Assembly: GCF_002646595.1 (NCBI RefSeq)
Contig: NZ_PDUD01000033.1
Span: 62,001 to 126,000, forward strand
Length of the DNA: 64,000 bases
From: Flavilitoribacter nigricans DSM 23189 = NBRC 102662
GTDB taxonomy: Bacteria; Bacteroidota; Bacteroidia; Chitinophagales; Saprospiraceae
Direction: 5' to 3'
Part shown: positions 18,099 to 26,564 of the stretch, in pieces
Position numbering within the stretch: the stretch's first letter is position 1
Layout of the letters: every line of letters starts with the position of its first letter
The notes under the pieces: generated by a model
Databases searched by the model: none
Told to the model about the DNA's origin: nothing
What the model saw: the letters and a program-made list of their open reading frames with translations, nothing else
Position numbers and translations under genes: made by a program

Positions 18099-20531
18099 AT
18101 GATGAGAAGATCTTTGCTCCTGCTTTTGGTATGTATCTGTATCGGGATCCAATCCTACGCCCAGTCTACAGATCACTTGTTGAAACCCATTCCCGACAAA
18201 CTGGTGGTCCTGACTTTTGACGACGGGGTGAGTACCCACGCCACCTACGTCGCGCCGCTTCTGAAAAAATACGGATTCGGCGGCAGCTTTTACGTTTGCG
18301 AATTCCCCCCCGATTTTGAGGATAAACACAAGTACATGACTTGGGAGCAGATCCGGGGATTACACGACCTGGGGTTTGAAGTCGCCAATCACACCGGTCG
18401 GCATACGCATCTCGACGAAGTAGATGAAGTGGGGATCACCCGCGAACTGGAATACATCGAAGATCGCTGCGCCCAGTACGGCATTCCCAAGCCGAATACT
18501 TTTGCTTATCCGGCCTACTATACCAACCCGAAGGCGATTCCCATTATGGCCAAAAAGGGCTACACCTTCGCGCGGATCGGCGGAGGCCGTCCCTACGACC
18601 CCAGGGTGGATCATCCCTATTTTATTCCCAGTTACAGTACAACGGGAGATGATAAATTGCGGGTACTGGAAGCCATTCAGCAGGCCCGGGACGGTAAGAT
18701 CGTTGTACTGACTGTGCACGGTGTGCCGGATTACGCCCACGATTGGGTGACCACACCGCGCGATCTATTCGAAGCTTACCTGCAATACCTGCGGGACAAT
18801 CAGTATAAAGTAATCAGTCTGGCGGACCTGGCGGAGTACATCGATCCGGTAGCTGCCCGCAAAAATATTCCGGCTACGGTCCCGGACCCGAAAGGTAAAC
18901 CGGTCGTGCTGCCGGAAACGGTTGGTATTAATATCGATTACGGGAAAACGGTTGGCGATATGGATCCGGTGTACGCCTGGTTTGGCCACGATGAGCCCAA
19001 TTACACCTACATGAAAGACGGCCGTAAATTGTTGTCCGGGCTGGCGGATCTGAGTCCGGTACCCGTGTACGTACGTACCCACAACCTGCTGACCACCGGC
19101 GACGGCAGTCCGGCGCTGAAATGGGGCTCCACCAACGCCTACACCGAGGATGAGCAGGGGCGGCCGGTGTACGACTGGACGATCGTGGACAAGATCTTTG
19201 ATACCTACGTGGAGCGGGGTATGAAACCGCTGGTGGAGATCGGATTCATGCCCAAAGCGCTCTCTTCCAAACCGGAACCTTACCGGCACGACTGGGCACC
19301 GGGCAATCCCTACGGCAACATTTACACCGGCTGGGCTTATCCTCCGGAAGATTATACGAAATGGGCCGAACTGGTCTACCAGTGGGTCCGACACGCCGTG
19401 GATCGCTACGGGAAAACCGAAGTGGAAAGCTGGTACTGGGAACCCTGGAACGAACCAAACATCGGCTACTGGCAGGGCACCACCGAAGAATACCTCAAGC
19501 TATACGATTATACCGCCGATGCGGTGAAAAGAGCCCTGCCCACGGCCATCATCGGCGGGCCTCACTCCACCGGTCCTTCCTGGGATAAAGCGGCCGAATT
19601 TCTGGAAACTTTCCTGCAGCACTGCATCGATGGAAAAAATTACGCAACGGGGGAAAGCGGAGCCCCACTGGATTTCGTAGCCTTTCACGCCAAGGGCGGT
19701 CCGAAATTTATCGAAGACCACGTGCAAATGAACCTGGGGACACAGATGCGGGATGTTTCCCGGGGTTTTGAGATCGTCGCTTCCTTTCCGGCGTGGAAGA
19801 ACCTGCCGATCGTCATCGGCGAGTCCGATCCGGAAGGTTGTGCGGCCTGCTCCATGGATGTGTATCCGCACAACGGCTACCGCAACGGGACGATGTATTC
19901 GAGTTATACCGCGGCGGCTTTCGCCCGCAAAATGGCACTGGCCGATCATTTTGGCGTCAATTTTAAAGGCGCGGTCACCTGGGCGTTCGAGTTTGAAGAT
20001 CAGCCCTGGTTTCATGGCTTTCGCGACCTGGCGACCAACGGTATCGACAAACCGGTCCTGAATGTATTCCGCATGTTCGGCATGATGTCCGGTCGGCGGG
20101 CAGCAGTATCGGGAGATCTGGCCTATGATTTCCGGACGGTACGGGATTCCAGTGTGCGGGGAGCAAAAACGGATGTGAATGCCTTAGCTACGATCGGGGA
20201 GCACAGTGCCGAGATAATGGTCTGGAATTATCACGATGATGATCGTTTGGGGCCGGCGGTACCGGTAAACCTGAACCTGAGCGGTCTGCCGGACGGGAAA
20301 ATGCAGGTGCAACACTACCGGGTGGACGCCACGCACAGCAATGCCTATACCGCCTGGAAAAAAATGGGATCCCCCCAGTATCCGAATTCCCGGCAGGTGG
20401 CGGAACTGGAAGCGGCCAGCGGACTCGAACTTTTAGAAAACCCGAAATGGGAAGAAACCCAAGCGGGCAAGCTGGAACTAAATATCAGCATTCCCCGGCA
20501 GGGCGTGTCGCTGTTGAAGTTGAGGTGGTAG
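18099..20531 (+). CDS. Polysaccharide deacetylase (NodB-like) fused to GH39 glycosidase
   Basis: This secreted 810-aa protein has a signal peptide to about residue 22. The ATG at 18102 is an alternative start. Residues about 30-250 are a NodB/CE4-type deacetylase: motif 1 TFDDG with Asp41/Asp42, and metal-binding N-H98-T-G-R-H102. Residues about 270-810 are a GH39 beta-xylosidase-like domain with the acid/base Glu452 in WEPWNEPN and the nucleophile Glu575 in VIGESDPEG. Both sets of catalytic residues are present. The pairing suggests that one enzyme removes acetyl groups and then cleaves xylosyl or related links on an acetylated glycan. The deacetylase substrate is not certain; its carbohydrate esterase family placement is by motif only. 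Confidence 0.9.
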   Translation: MMRRSLLLLLVCICIGIQSYAQSTDHLLKPIPDKLVVLTFDDGVSTHATYVAPLLKKYGFGGSFYVCEFPPDFEDKHKYMTWEQIRGLHDLGFEVANHTGRHTHLDEVDEVGITRELEYIEDRCAQYGIPKPNTFAYPAYYTNPKAIPIMAKKGYTFARIGGGRPYDPRVDHPYFIPSYSTTGDDKLRVLEAIQQARDGKIVVLTVHGVPDYAHDWVTTPRDLFEAYLQYLRDNQYKVISLADLAEYIDPVAARKNIPATVPDPKGKPVVLPETVGINIDYGKTVGDMDPVYAWFGHDEPNYTYMKDGRKLLSGLADLSPVPVYVRTHNLLTTGDGSPALKWGSTNAYTEDEQGRPVYDWTIVDKIFDTYVERGMKPLVEIGFMPKALSSKPEPYRHDWAPGNPYGNIYTGWAYPPEDYTKWAELVYQWVRHAVDRYGKTEVESWYWEPWNEPNIGYWQGTTEEYLKLYDYTADAVKRALPTAIIGGPHSTGPSWDKAAEFLETFLQHCIDGKNYATGESGAPLDFVAFHAKGGPKFIEDHVQMNLGTQMRDVSRGFEIVASFPAWKNLPIVIGESDPEGCAACSMDVYPHNGYRNGTMYSSYTAAAFARKMALADHFGVNFKGAVTWAFEFEDQPWFHGFRDLATNGIDKPVLNVFRMFGMMSGRRAAVSGDLAYDFRTVRDSSVRGAKTDVNALATIGEHSAEIMVWNYHDDDRLGPAVPVNLNLSGLPDGKMQVQHYRVDATHSNAYTAWKKMGSPQYPNSRQVAELEAASGLELLENPKWEETQAGKLELNISIPRQGVSLLKLRW

Positions 20532-20603
20532 ATCTGCCGGTAATGCTCAGTTCGAGACTATTGTGTCCCCCGAAAATTATCAACAATCGTAGCGCAAAAC
20601 GAT

Positions 20604-23579
20604 ATGATACCAACGAAAAAATACTTTCTTATAACGGCTATTCTGGTTGCCTGTTTATTTACTGGCTGGCTGGCCTGCACGACGGCTACCGAACTGCCTG
20701 AAGGCACCGAACCGGACTGGCCGGAGATCACCCAGACCGCCAAACCCTGGACGCGCTGGTGGTGGCACGGCAGCGCCGTGAACAAAACCGACCTGAGCCG
20801 GGAACTGGAAGCCTACCAGCAGGCCGGACTGGGTGGAGTGGAACTGACGCCCATCTTTGGCGTTATCGGTCGGGAAGATGAGTTCCTGAATTATTTGTCG
20901 CCGGAGTGGATGGACATGTTCAATCATAGTTTGCAGGAAACCCAACGCCTGGATATGGGCATGGATATGGCTACCGGTACGGGCTGGCCGTTTGGTGGCC
21001 CCTGGGTAGGTGCCGACGATGCCCCCAAGTACGTTACGCATAAGACGTATACGCTCAGCGGCGGCCAACGTCTGCGGGAAGCGATCACTTACACCCAGGA
21101 ACCGGTGCTGCGGGCGGTGCGCAATCAGTTGTACCAACTGTACGGCATCTTACTTAAGGAAGGGGAAAAGCCAACCGGCTCCATGGAAAACCCGGTCCAG
21201 ATCAACACTGATGACCGGCTGCGGATCGAAGATCTGGTCGAGCCGGTAGCGGCCAATGAAAACCTGCAGGCGCTGGCGCTGGACCAGGTGCGTTTTGAAA
21301 AACCCTTACCTCTCCAAAGCCTGATGGCCTATTCCAAAGCCGGTGAGATCGAAGACCTTACCGACCGGCTCGATGCCCAAGGGCAGTTAGACTGGACCGC
21401 GCCGGCCGGGGAATGGACGCTGTACGCCGTCTTCCAGGGCTGGCACGGAAAAATGGTGGAACGCGCCGCGCCGGGCGGGGAAGGCAATACCCTGGATCAC
21501 TTTTCGGAACCGGCGATCCGTAATTATTTGTCGCGTTTCGATTCCGCTTTCGCCAATCAAGACATTATCGGCTTGCGTGCCTTTTTCAACGATTCCTACG
21601 AAGTGGACGACGCCCGGGGAAATGCCGACTGGACGCCTCGTTTTTTTGAAGAATTTGAAACCCGCCGGGACTACGATCTGCGGGACCACCTGCCGGCCCT
21701 GTTCGGTGATGCCCCGGACGAGAAGGAGATCGTGCGGGTGAATATGGACTTTCAGGAAACGTTATCCGATCTGCTGCTGGAAACTTTCACGCAGTCCTGG
21801 CACGACTGGGCCCACGATCAGCAGTCCATCATCCGAAATCAGGCCCACGGTTCACCCTCGAATATTCTGGATCTTTATGCGGCCAGCGATATTCCCGAAA
21901 CGGAAGGGGCGGAATTGCTGATGATCAAATTTGCCTCCTCGGCCGCCCATGTGGCGGGCCGTCAACTGGTCTCTTCCGAATCGGCTACCTGGCTAAATGA
22001 GCACTTTCTTTCTTCGCTTGCGGACATCCGACGCAATCTGGAACGCTATTTTCTGGGCGGGGTTAATCACGTATTTTACCACGGTACGACTTACAGCCCG
22101 GAGGATGAGGCCTGGCCGGGGCGTCTGTTCTACGCGGCGGTCCACCTCAATCCACGCAATTCCCTCTGGAAGGATTTCGGAGCGCTGAATACCTACGCAG
22201 CCCGGGTACAGTCTTTTTTGCAGGACGGACGGCCCGCCAATGATGTATTGTTATATTTTCCCATTTACGATCGGTTTGCCGAACAGGAACCGGGAGCTAT
22301 CGAGCATTTTCACGGCAAGGAGGCCGGCTTTACCGCCTCCAACATGCGGGCCAATGCGGCAACTATGCAGGAAAACGGCTTTACGTACGATTACATCTCG
22401 GATCGGCAGATCCGTGAGCTTGAGAATGCCGGTAATACCCTGACGAGCGGCGGACTAAGCTACCAGACCATAGTAATACCCGAAACGGAATACATGCCGC
22501 TGGAAACCTTTGAAAAATTGACTGTACTGGCCGAAAACGGCGCTACGGTGATCGTACACCGGCAGCTGCCGGAAACGGTGCCCGGATTAGGGACTCTGGA
22601 GGAACGCGAACAGGCATTGGCTGACCTAAAAGCCAGGCTGGACTTTAATACAGCGAACGGAGTCGAAACAGCCACACTGGGTGCCGGACTTTTTCTCCGG
22701 GGCGACAACCTGGAAGCATTACTGCTTGCAGCAGGTGTACAGAGGGAGAATATGACCGACGAAGGGCTGCAGTTTACGCGCCGAAGCCATGCGGATGGGC
22801 ACCACTACTTTATTGCCAACTGGACGCAGCAGCCCATAAATAGTTGGGTGACACTCGGCGTACCGGCCGGATCGGCCTACCTGTTCGATGCCGTAAGCGG
22901 CGCCAAAGGCGTTGCAGAAACCCGTACCAATCAAAATGGGGACTTGGAAGTTCGCCTGCAATTGGGACCGGATCAAAGCCTGATTCTCAAAAGCTTCTCC
23001 ACTGAGGTCGGTGGAAAACCCTATCCCTACCTGACGCCTAACGGCAATGCTCAGGTACTGGGAGGACCGTGGACGATCACATTTGCTGCCGGCGGCCCGG
23101 AATTGCCCGCATCCACCCGGATCGGGGCGCTGGGGCCGTGGACCGATCAGGAGGGAGCCGCTTTTCGGAATTTCTCCGGAACAGCTGTTTACCAGACGAA
23201 TTTTTCCCGACCGGAAAGTGCCGACGGTACCAACGGCTGGATACTGGATCTGGGAAAGGTGGCCGTTAGCGCCCGGGTGACCCTCAACGGAGAGGACCTG
23301 GGAACCCGGATCGGCCCGGATTACCGGATCGTCGTACCGGCGGAAAAGATCCGGCAAGAGAATACCCTGGAAGTAGCCGTTTCTAATCTAATGGCCAATC
23401 GCATCGCGGAACTGGACCGCCAGGAAACCCTTTACAAAAAGTTTTATAATGTGAACTTCCCGGCCCGACTGCAGGAGAACCGGTCCGAGAACGGCTTATT
23501 CACCGCCGCTGGTTGGGAACCCTTGCCATCGGGACTATTGGGGCCGGTCCGGCTGCTCCCAGTCACTATAGCAGAATAA
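20604..23579 (+). CDS. Alpha-L-rhamnosidase-like glycoside hydrolase, family GH106
   Basis: This 991-aa exported enzyme starts with a hydrophobic signal ending in GWLAC, so it may be a lipoprotein although the lipobox is imperfect. The GH106 opening TRWWWHGSAV (about residues 50-59) is clear, followed by GGVELTPIFGV and MDMATGTGWPFGGPWV. The C-terminal part (about 880-980) looks like the galactose-binding beta-sandwich common in these enzymes (LDLGKVAVSARVTLNGEDLG). GH106 members release terminal alpha-L-rhamnose from pectic and other rhamnose-containing glycans. The neighbouring rhamnose mutarotase supports this. It lies 72 bp after the GH39 fusion. Confidence 0.92.
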   Translation: MIPTKKYFLITAILVACLFTGWLACTTATELPEGTEPDWPEITQTAKPWTRWWWHGSAVNKTDLSRELEAYQQAGLGGVELTPIFGVIGREDEFLNYLSPEWMDMFNHSLQETQRLDMGMDMATGTGWPFGGPWVGADDAPKYVTHKTYTLSGGQRLREAITYTQEPVLRAVRNQLYQLYGILLKEGEKPTGSMENPVQINTDDRLRIEDLVEPVAANENLQALALDQVRFEKPLPLQSLMAYSKAGEIEDLTDRLDAQGQLDWTAPAGEWTLYAVFQGWHGKMVERAAPGGEGNTLDHFSEPAIRNYLSRFDSAFANQDIIGLRAFFNDSYEVDDARGNADWTPRFFEEFETRRDYDLRDHLPALFGDAPDEKEIVRVNMDFQETLSDLLLETFTQSWHDWAHDQQSIIRNQAHGSPSNILDLYAASDIPETEGAELLMIKFASSAAHVAGRQLVSSESATWLNEHFLSSLADIRRNLERYFLGGVNHVFYHGTTYSPEDEAWPGRLFYAAVHLNPRNSLWKDFGALNTYAARVQSFLQDGRPANDVLLYFPIYDRFAEQEPGAIEHFHGKEAGFTASNMRANAATMQENGFTYDYISDRQIRELENAGNTLTSGGLSYQTIVIPETEYMPLETFEKLTVLAENGATVIVHRQLPETVPGLGTLEEREQALADLKARLDFNTANGVETATLGAGLFLRGDNLEALLLAAGVQRENMTDEGLQFTRRSHADGHHYFIANWTQQPINSWVTLGVPAGSAYLFDAVSGAKGVAETRTNQNGDLEVRLQLGPDQSLILKSFSTEVGGKPYPYLTPNGNAQVLGGPWTITFAAGGPELPASTRIGALGPWTDQEGAAFRNFSGTAVYQTNFSRPESADGTNGWILDLGKVAVSARVTLNGEDLGTRIGPDYRIVVPAEKIRQENTLEVAVSNLMANRIAELDRQETLYKKFYNVNFPARLQENRSENGLFTAAGWEPLPSGLLGPVRLLPVTIAE

Positions 23580-23648
23580 AAATTACTTTAATTTCGGCTT
23601 CGGCAGAAAGATCATTAAAAGAAAATAGCGTTGAAAAATAAGACCAAC

Positions 23649-25802
23649 ATGCACTTGAAAAGTTATTTGTTTTACCTCCTGCTGGGGACTTTCTTATATC
23701 CTGGCCTGGTTGCGGGGCAGGATGATCGTCCGATCGATCGGCAGGCCCTGGTCAGTCGACAGAATGTCCTGCTGGAAGCCGTGGACACCTTGGGCTCGCT
23801 CTCGGTGGGTAACGGGGAATTCGCCTTTACCGTGGATGCTTCGGGCCTGCAGACCTTTGCGCTGGAATACGAACAGGGCGTTTCGCTGGGCACCCAGTCG
23901 CAGTGGGGCTGGCACAGTATTCCCAACCCGGATAACTACGGGCGGGACGATGTGACGGAGCGTTACGAAACCTGCAATGACCGGGAGATCCCGGTGATGA
24001 CCCAACACAGTGAAGGCCGGGCGGCCGATGCGGCCAATTGGTTGCGCAGTAATCCGCACCGACTCCATCTGGGCCTGATCGGATTGACCATCACTAAAAC
24101 CAACGGCGAACTTATCAAACTTGCGGATCTGCAAGATATTGACCAGGAGCTGGATCTGTGGACGGGAAAGATCACCAGTTCGTATACTATCGAAGGCGAA
24201 CCGGTCAAAGTGGAACTGTATGGCCACCAATCGGAGGATCAGATCGCCTTTCGCATCACTTCACCGCTCATCAAGGCCGGACGCCTGCGGATCTCCCTGC
24301 GCTTTCCTTACGGGAAAGAGTGCCACGTTTGCCCGGGTTACGACTGGGATGCCAACGATAAACACCAGACCAATATCATTGAGGCGGGCGGCAACGGGGT
24401 ATCGCTCAAACGCTCGCTGGATTCCACCCAATACTTCGTGGATGCGACCTGGGAGGGTACCGGCATCCTCCGGGCCATGGCCAATCATCATTTTGAATTG
24501 ATCCCCGGGAAAGACCAGGCGAGTTTTAGTGCCGGTATCCGCTTTCGCAATCAGGCCGCAGAGCAATCCGTCAGTGGTTTTGTCGCTACGCGGGAAAACA
24601 GCGAACAGGCCTGGCAGGACTTCTGGGCAGCGGGCGCTGCCATCGATTTTTCCGGCAGTACGGATCCCCGCGCGGCGGAGTTGGAACGGCGCATCATCCT
24701 ATCCCAGTACCTGACCCGGATCCAGTGTGCGGGCTCCTTACCGCCCCAGGAAACGGGGCTGATCTTCAACAGCTGGTACGGCAAATTTCACCTGGAGATG
24801 ACCTGGTGGCACGGTGTACATTTCGCCCTGTGGGATCGCATTGATCTGCTGGAAAAAAGCATGTGGTGGTACGACGACATCATAGAAAGTGCGGCCGCTA
24901 CCGCAGAGTGGCAGGGTTTTGCCGGGGTGCGTTGGCCGAAAATGACGGGGCCTTCCGGTCGGTCCAGCCCTTCGAGCGTGGGTGAGTTCCTGCTCTGGCA
25001 ACAACCGCATCCCCTCTACTTTGCCGAATTGATCTACCGCCAAAGACCGGAACGGGCTACCCTGGAAAAATACCGTGATATCGTTTTCCGGACGGCTGAG
25101 TTCATGGCCTCGGTGGCTCAATACAACGAAGACGACGGCAAATATCACCTTTGCCATCCGCTCATTCCCGCACAGGAGATCTTTCACGCTACCGAAACGG
25201 ACGATCCGCCCTTTGAACTGGCCTACTGGCACTACGGTTTATCCGTGGCGCAGGAATGGCGGAAACGACTGGGACTGGCCCCGGATGCCGGCTGGCAACG
25301 AGTGATCGATCAACTGGCCCCGCTGCCGCAGGCTGATGCCTTGTATCTACCGGCCGCCCGGGCCTACGAAGCTTATACCGATGATGATAATCGCAGGGAT
25401 CACCCTGTTGTATTGGGGGCTTACGGCATGCTGCCGCTCAGTCCGAAGATCGATCCGGAGATCATGGGCAATACGTTTGACGAGATCATGAAGCACTGGA
25501 ACTGGCAGACCACCTGGGGCTGGGATTATCCGATGATGGCCATGACGGCGGCCCGCCTCGGGAAGCCGGAAGCGGCCATCGACGCTCTCTTCCTGGATGC
25601 CCAGAAGAATACCTATCTGGTCAATGGACATAATTACCAAAGCCAACGACTCCGCATCTACCTGCCGGGCAACGGTGGCCTGTTGACGGCCGTGGCCATG
25701 ATGGCCGCCGGCTGGGACGGCGCGCCGGATCGACCGGCTCCGGGTTTTCCGGCTGATGGAAGCTGGCGAGTAAAGTGGGAAGGCTTGAAAAAAATGCCCT
25801 GA
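23649..25802 (+). CDS. Secreted (alpha/alpha)6-barrel glycoside hydrolase, GH65-like
   Basis: I start this at ATG 23649, which gives the signal peptide MHLKSYLFYLLLGTFLYPGLVAGQ-like and 717 residues; a TTG at 23631 would add six. It begins with RQNVLLEAVDTLGSLSVGNGEFAFTVD, the opening of an N-terminal beta-sandwich as in GH65-type enzymes. The second half has helical-barrel motifs such as TWWHGVHFALWDR, WDYPMMAMTAARLG and LPGNGGLLTAVAMMAAGW. I cannot identify catalytic residues with certainty. Related Bacteroidota proteins occur beside rhamnosidases. The exact GH family and bond cleaved are uncertain. Confidence 0.75.
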   Translation: MHLKSYLFYLLLGTFLYPGLVAGQDDRPIDRQALVSRQNVLLEAVDTLGSLSVGNGEFAFTVDASGLQTFALEYEQGVSLGTQSQWGWHSIPNPDNYGRDDVTERYETCNDREIPVMTQHSEGRAADAANWLRSNPHRLHLGLIGLTITKTNGELIKLADLQDIDQELDLWTGKITSSYTIEGEPVKVELYGHQSEDQIAFRITSPLIKAGRLRISLRFPYGKECHVCPGYDWDANDKHQTNIIEAGGNGVSLKRSLDSTQYFVDATWEGTGILRAMANHHFELIPGKDQASFSAGIRFRNQAAEQSVSGFVATRENSEQAWQDFWAAGAAIDFSGSTDPRAAELERRIILSQYLTRIQCAGSLPPQETGLIFNSWYGKFHLEMTWWHGVHFALWDRIDLLEKSMWWYDDIIESAAATAEWQGFAGVRWPKMTGPSGRSSPSSVGEFLLWQQPHPLYFAELIYRQRPERATLEKYRDIVFRTAEFMASVAQYNEDDGKYHLCHPLIPAQEIFHATETDDPPFELAYWHYGLSVAQEWRKRLGLAPDAGWQRVIDQLAPLPQADALYLPAARAYEAYTDDDNRRDHPVVLGAYGMLPLSPKIDPEIMGNTFDEIMKHWNWQTTWGWDYPMMAMTAARLGKPEAAIDALFLDAQKNTYLVNGHNYQSQRLRIYLPGNGGLLTAVAMMAAGWDGAPDRPAPGFPADGSWRVKWEGLKKMP

Positions 25803-25853
25803 TCGGTCAGAAACTTTATCCGGGTCTGTCGAAGATGAAAGGCAGACCTGGAT

Positions 25854-26489
25854 ATGCGATACAAAATAAAATCTATGGGGCTCTACGGTAGATATGTACT
25901 GCCCAAACTCGTCAACTGGGCCTGTCGGCAGGGGCCACCCATGCAGCAGCGCGCCAGGCTGATCCCGGCCGCTGAGGGCAAGGTGTTGGAGATCGGTATC
26001 GGTTCCGGACTGAATCTGGGTTTCTACGATGCGAAAAAAGTGCAGAGCGTAGTCGGTATAGATCCCTCGGAAGCAACCTGGCGGCAGCACGACATCGATC
26101 TGCATTCGCTGCCTTTTGCTTTTGAATTTATCGCCGCTCCGGCTGAATCCATTCCCGTAGAGGACGGCATTTTTGATACGATCGTAACAACTTATACCCT
26201 CTGTACTATTCCCGATTATGAGCAGGCTTTCGCCGAATTCCGGCGTGTACTGAAACCGGGCGGTCAACTGTTGTTCTGTGAGCACGGACGGGCACCGGAT
26301 ACCGGAGTAGCCAAATGGCAGGACCGCATCAATCCCATCTGGAAAAAGTTCGGTGGCGGCTGCAACCTCAACCGGAATATTCCCGCGCTGATCCGGGAAA
26401 ATGGGTTTCAGATTACAGATCTGGAAACGTTGTATTTGCCCGGTTGGAAACCGGCTACTTTTAATTTTCGGGGACGGGCCAGGCTCTAA
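25854..26489 (+). CDS. Class I SAM-dependent methyltransferase (UbiE/METTL7-like)
   Basis: This 211-aa protein has the Rossmann-type SAM-binding motif I VLEIGIGSGLNLGFY (about residues 44-58), the acidic residue after strand 2 (VVGIDPSEA), and the post-motif region FDTIVTTYTLCTIPDYEQAFAE followed by LKPGGQLLFCEHG. The last phrase is typical of METTL7/UbiE-like methyltransferases. It follows the PUL hydrolase by 51 bp on the same strand, but its role there is not evident. The substrate is unknown. Confidence 0.87.
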   Translation: MRYKIKSMGLYGRYVLPKLVNWACRQGPPMQQRARLIPAAEGKVLEIGIGSGLNLGFYDAKKVQSVVGIDPSEATWRQHDIDLHSLPFAFEFIAAPAESIPVEDGIFDTIVTTYTLCTIPDYEQAFAEFRRVLKPGGQLLFCEHGRAPDTGVAKWQDRINPIWKKFGGGCNLNRNIPALIRENGFQITDLETLYLPGWKPATFNFRGRARL

Positions 26490-26564
26490 AAAAATAAAAC
26501 CAGCTCTGGGTAAGGAAAAATTTATCAATTCCCGGACGGCTTTTATTAGTGAGATGCTTGGAAC

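Noticed and set aside
25347-26528. 393-codon minus-strand frame
   Set aside because: It is antisense to the GH65-like and methyltransferase genes and has no domain features.
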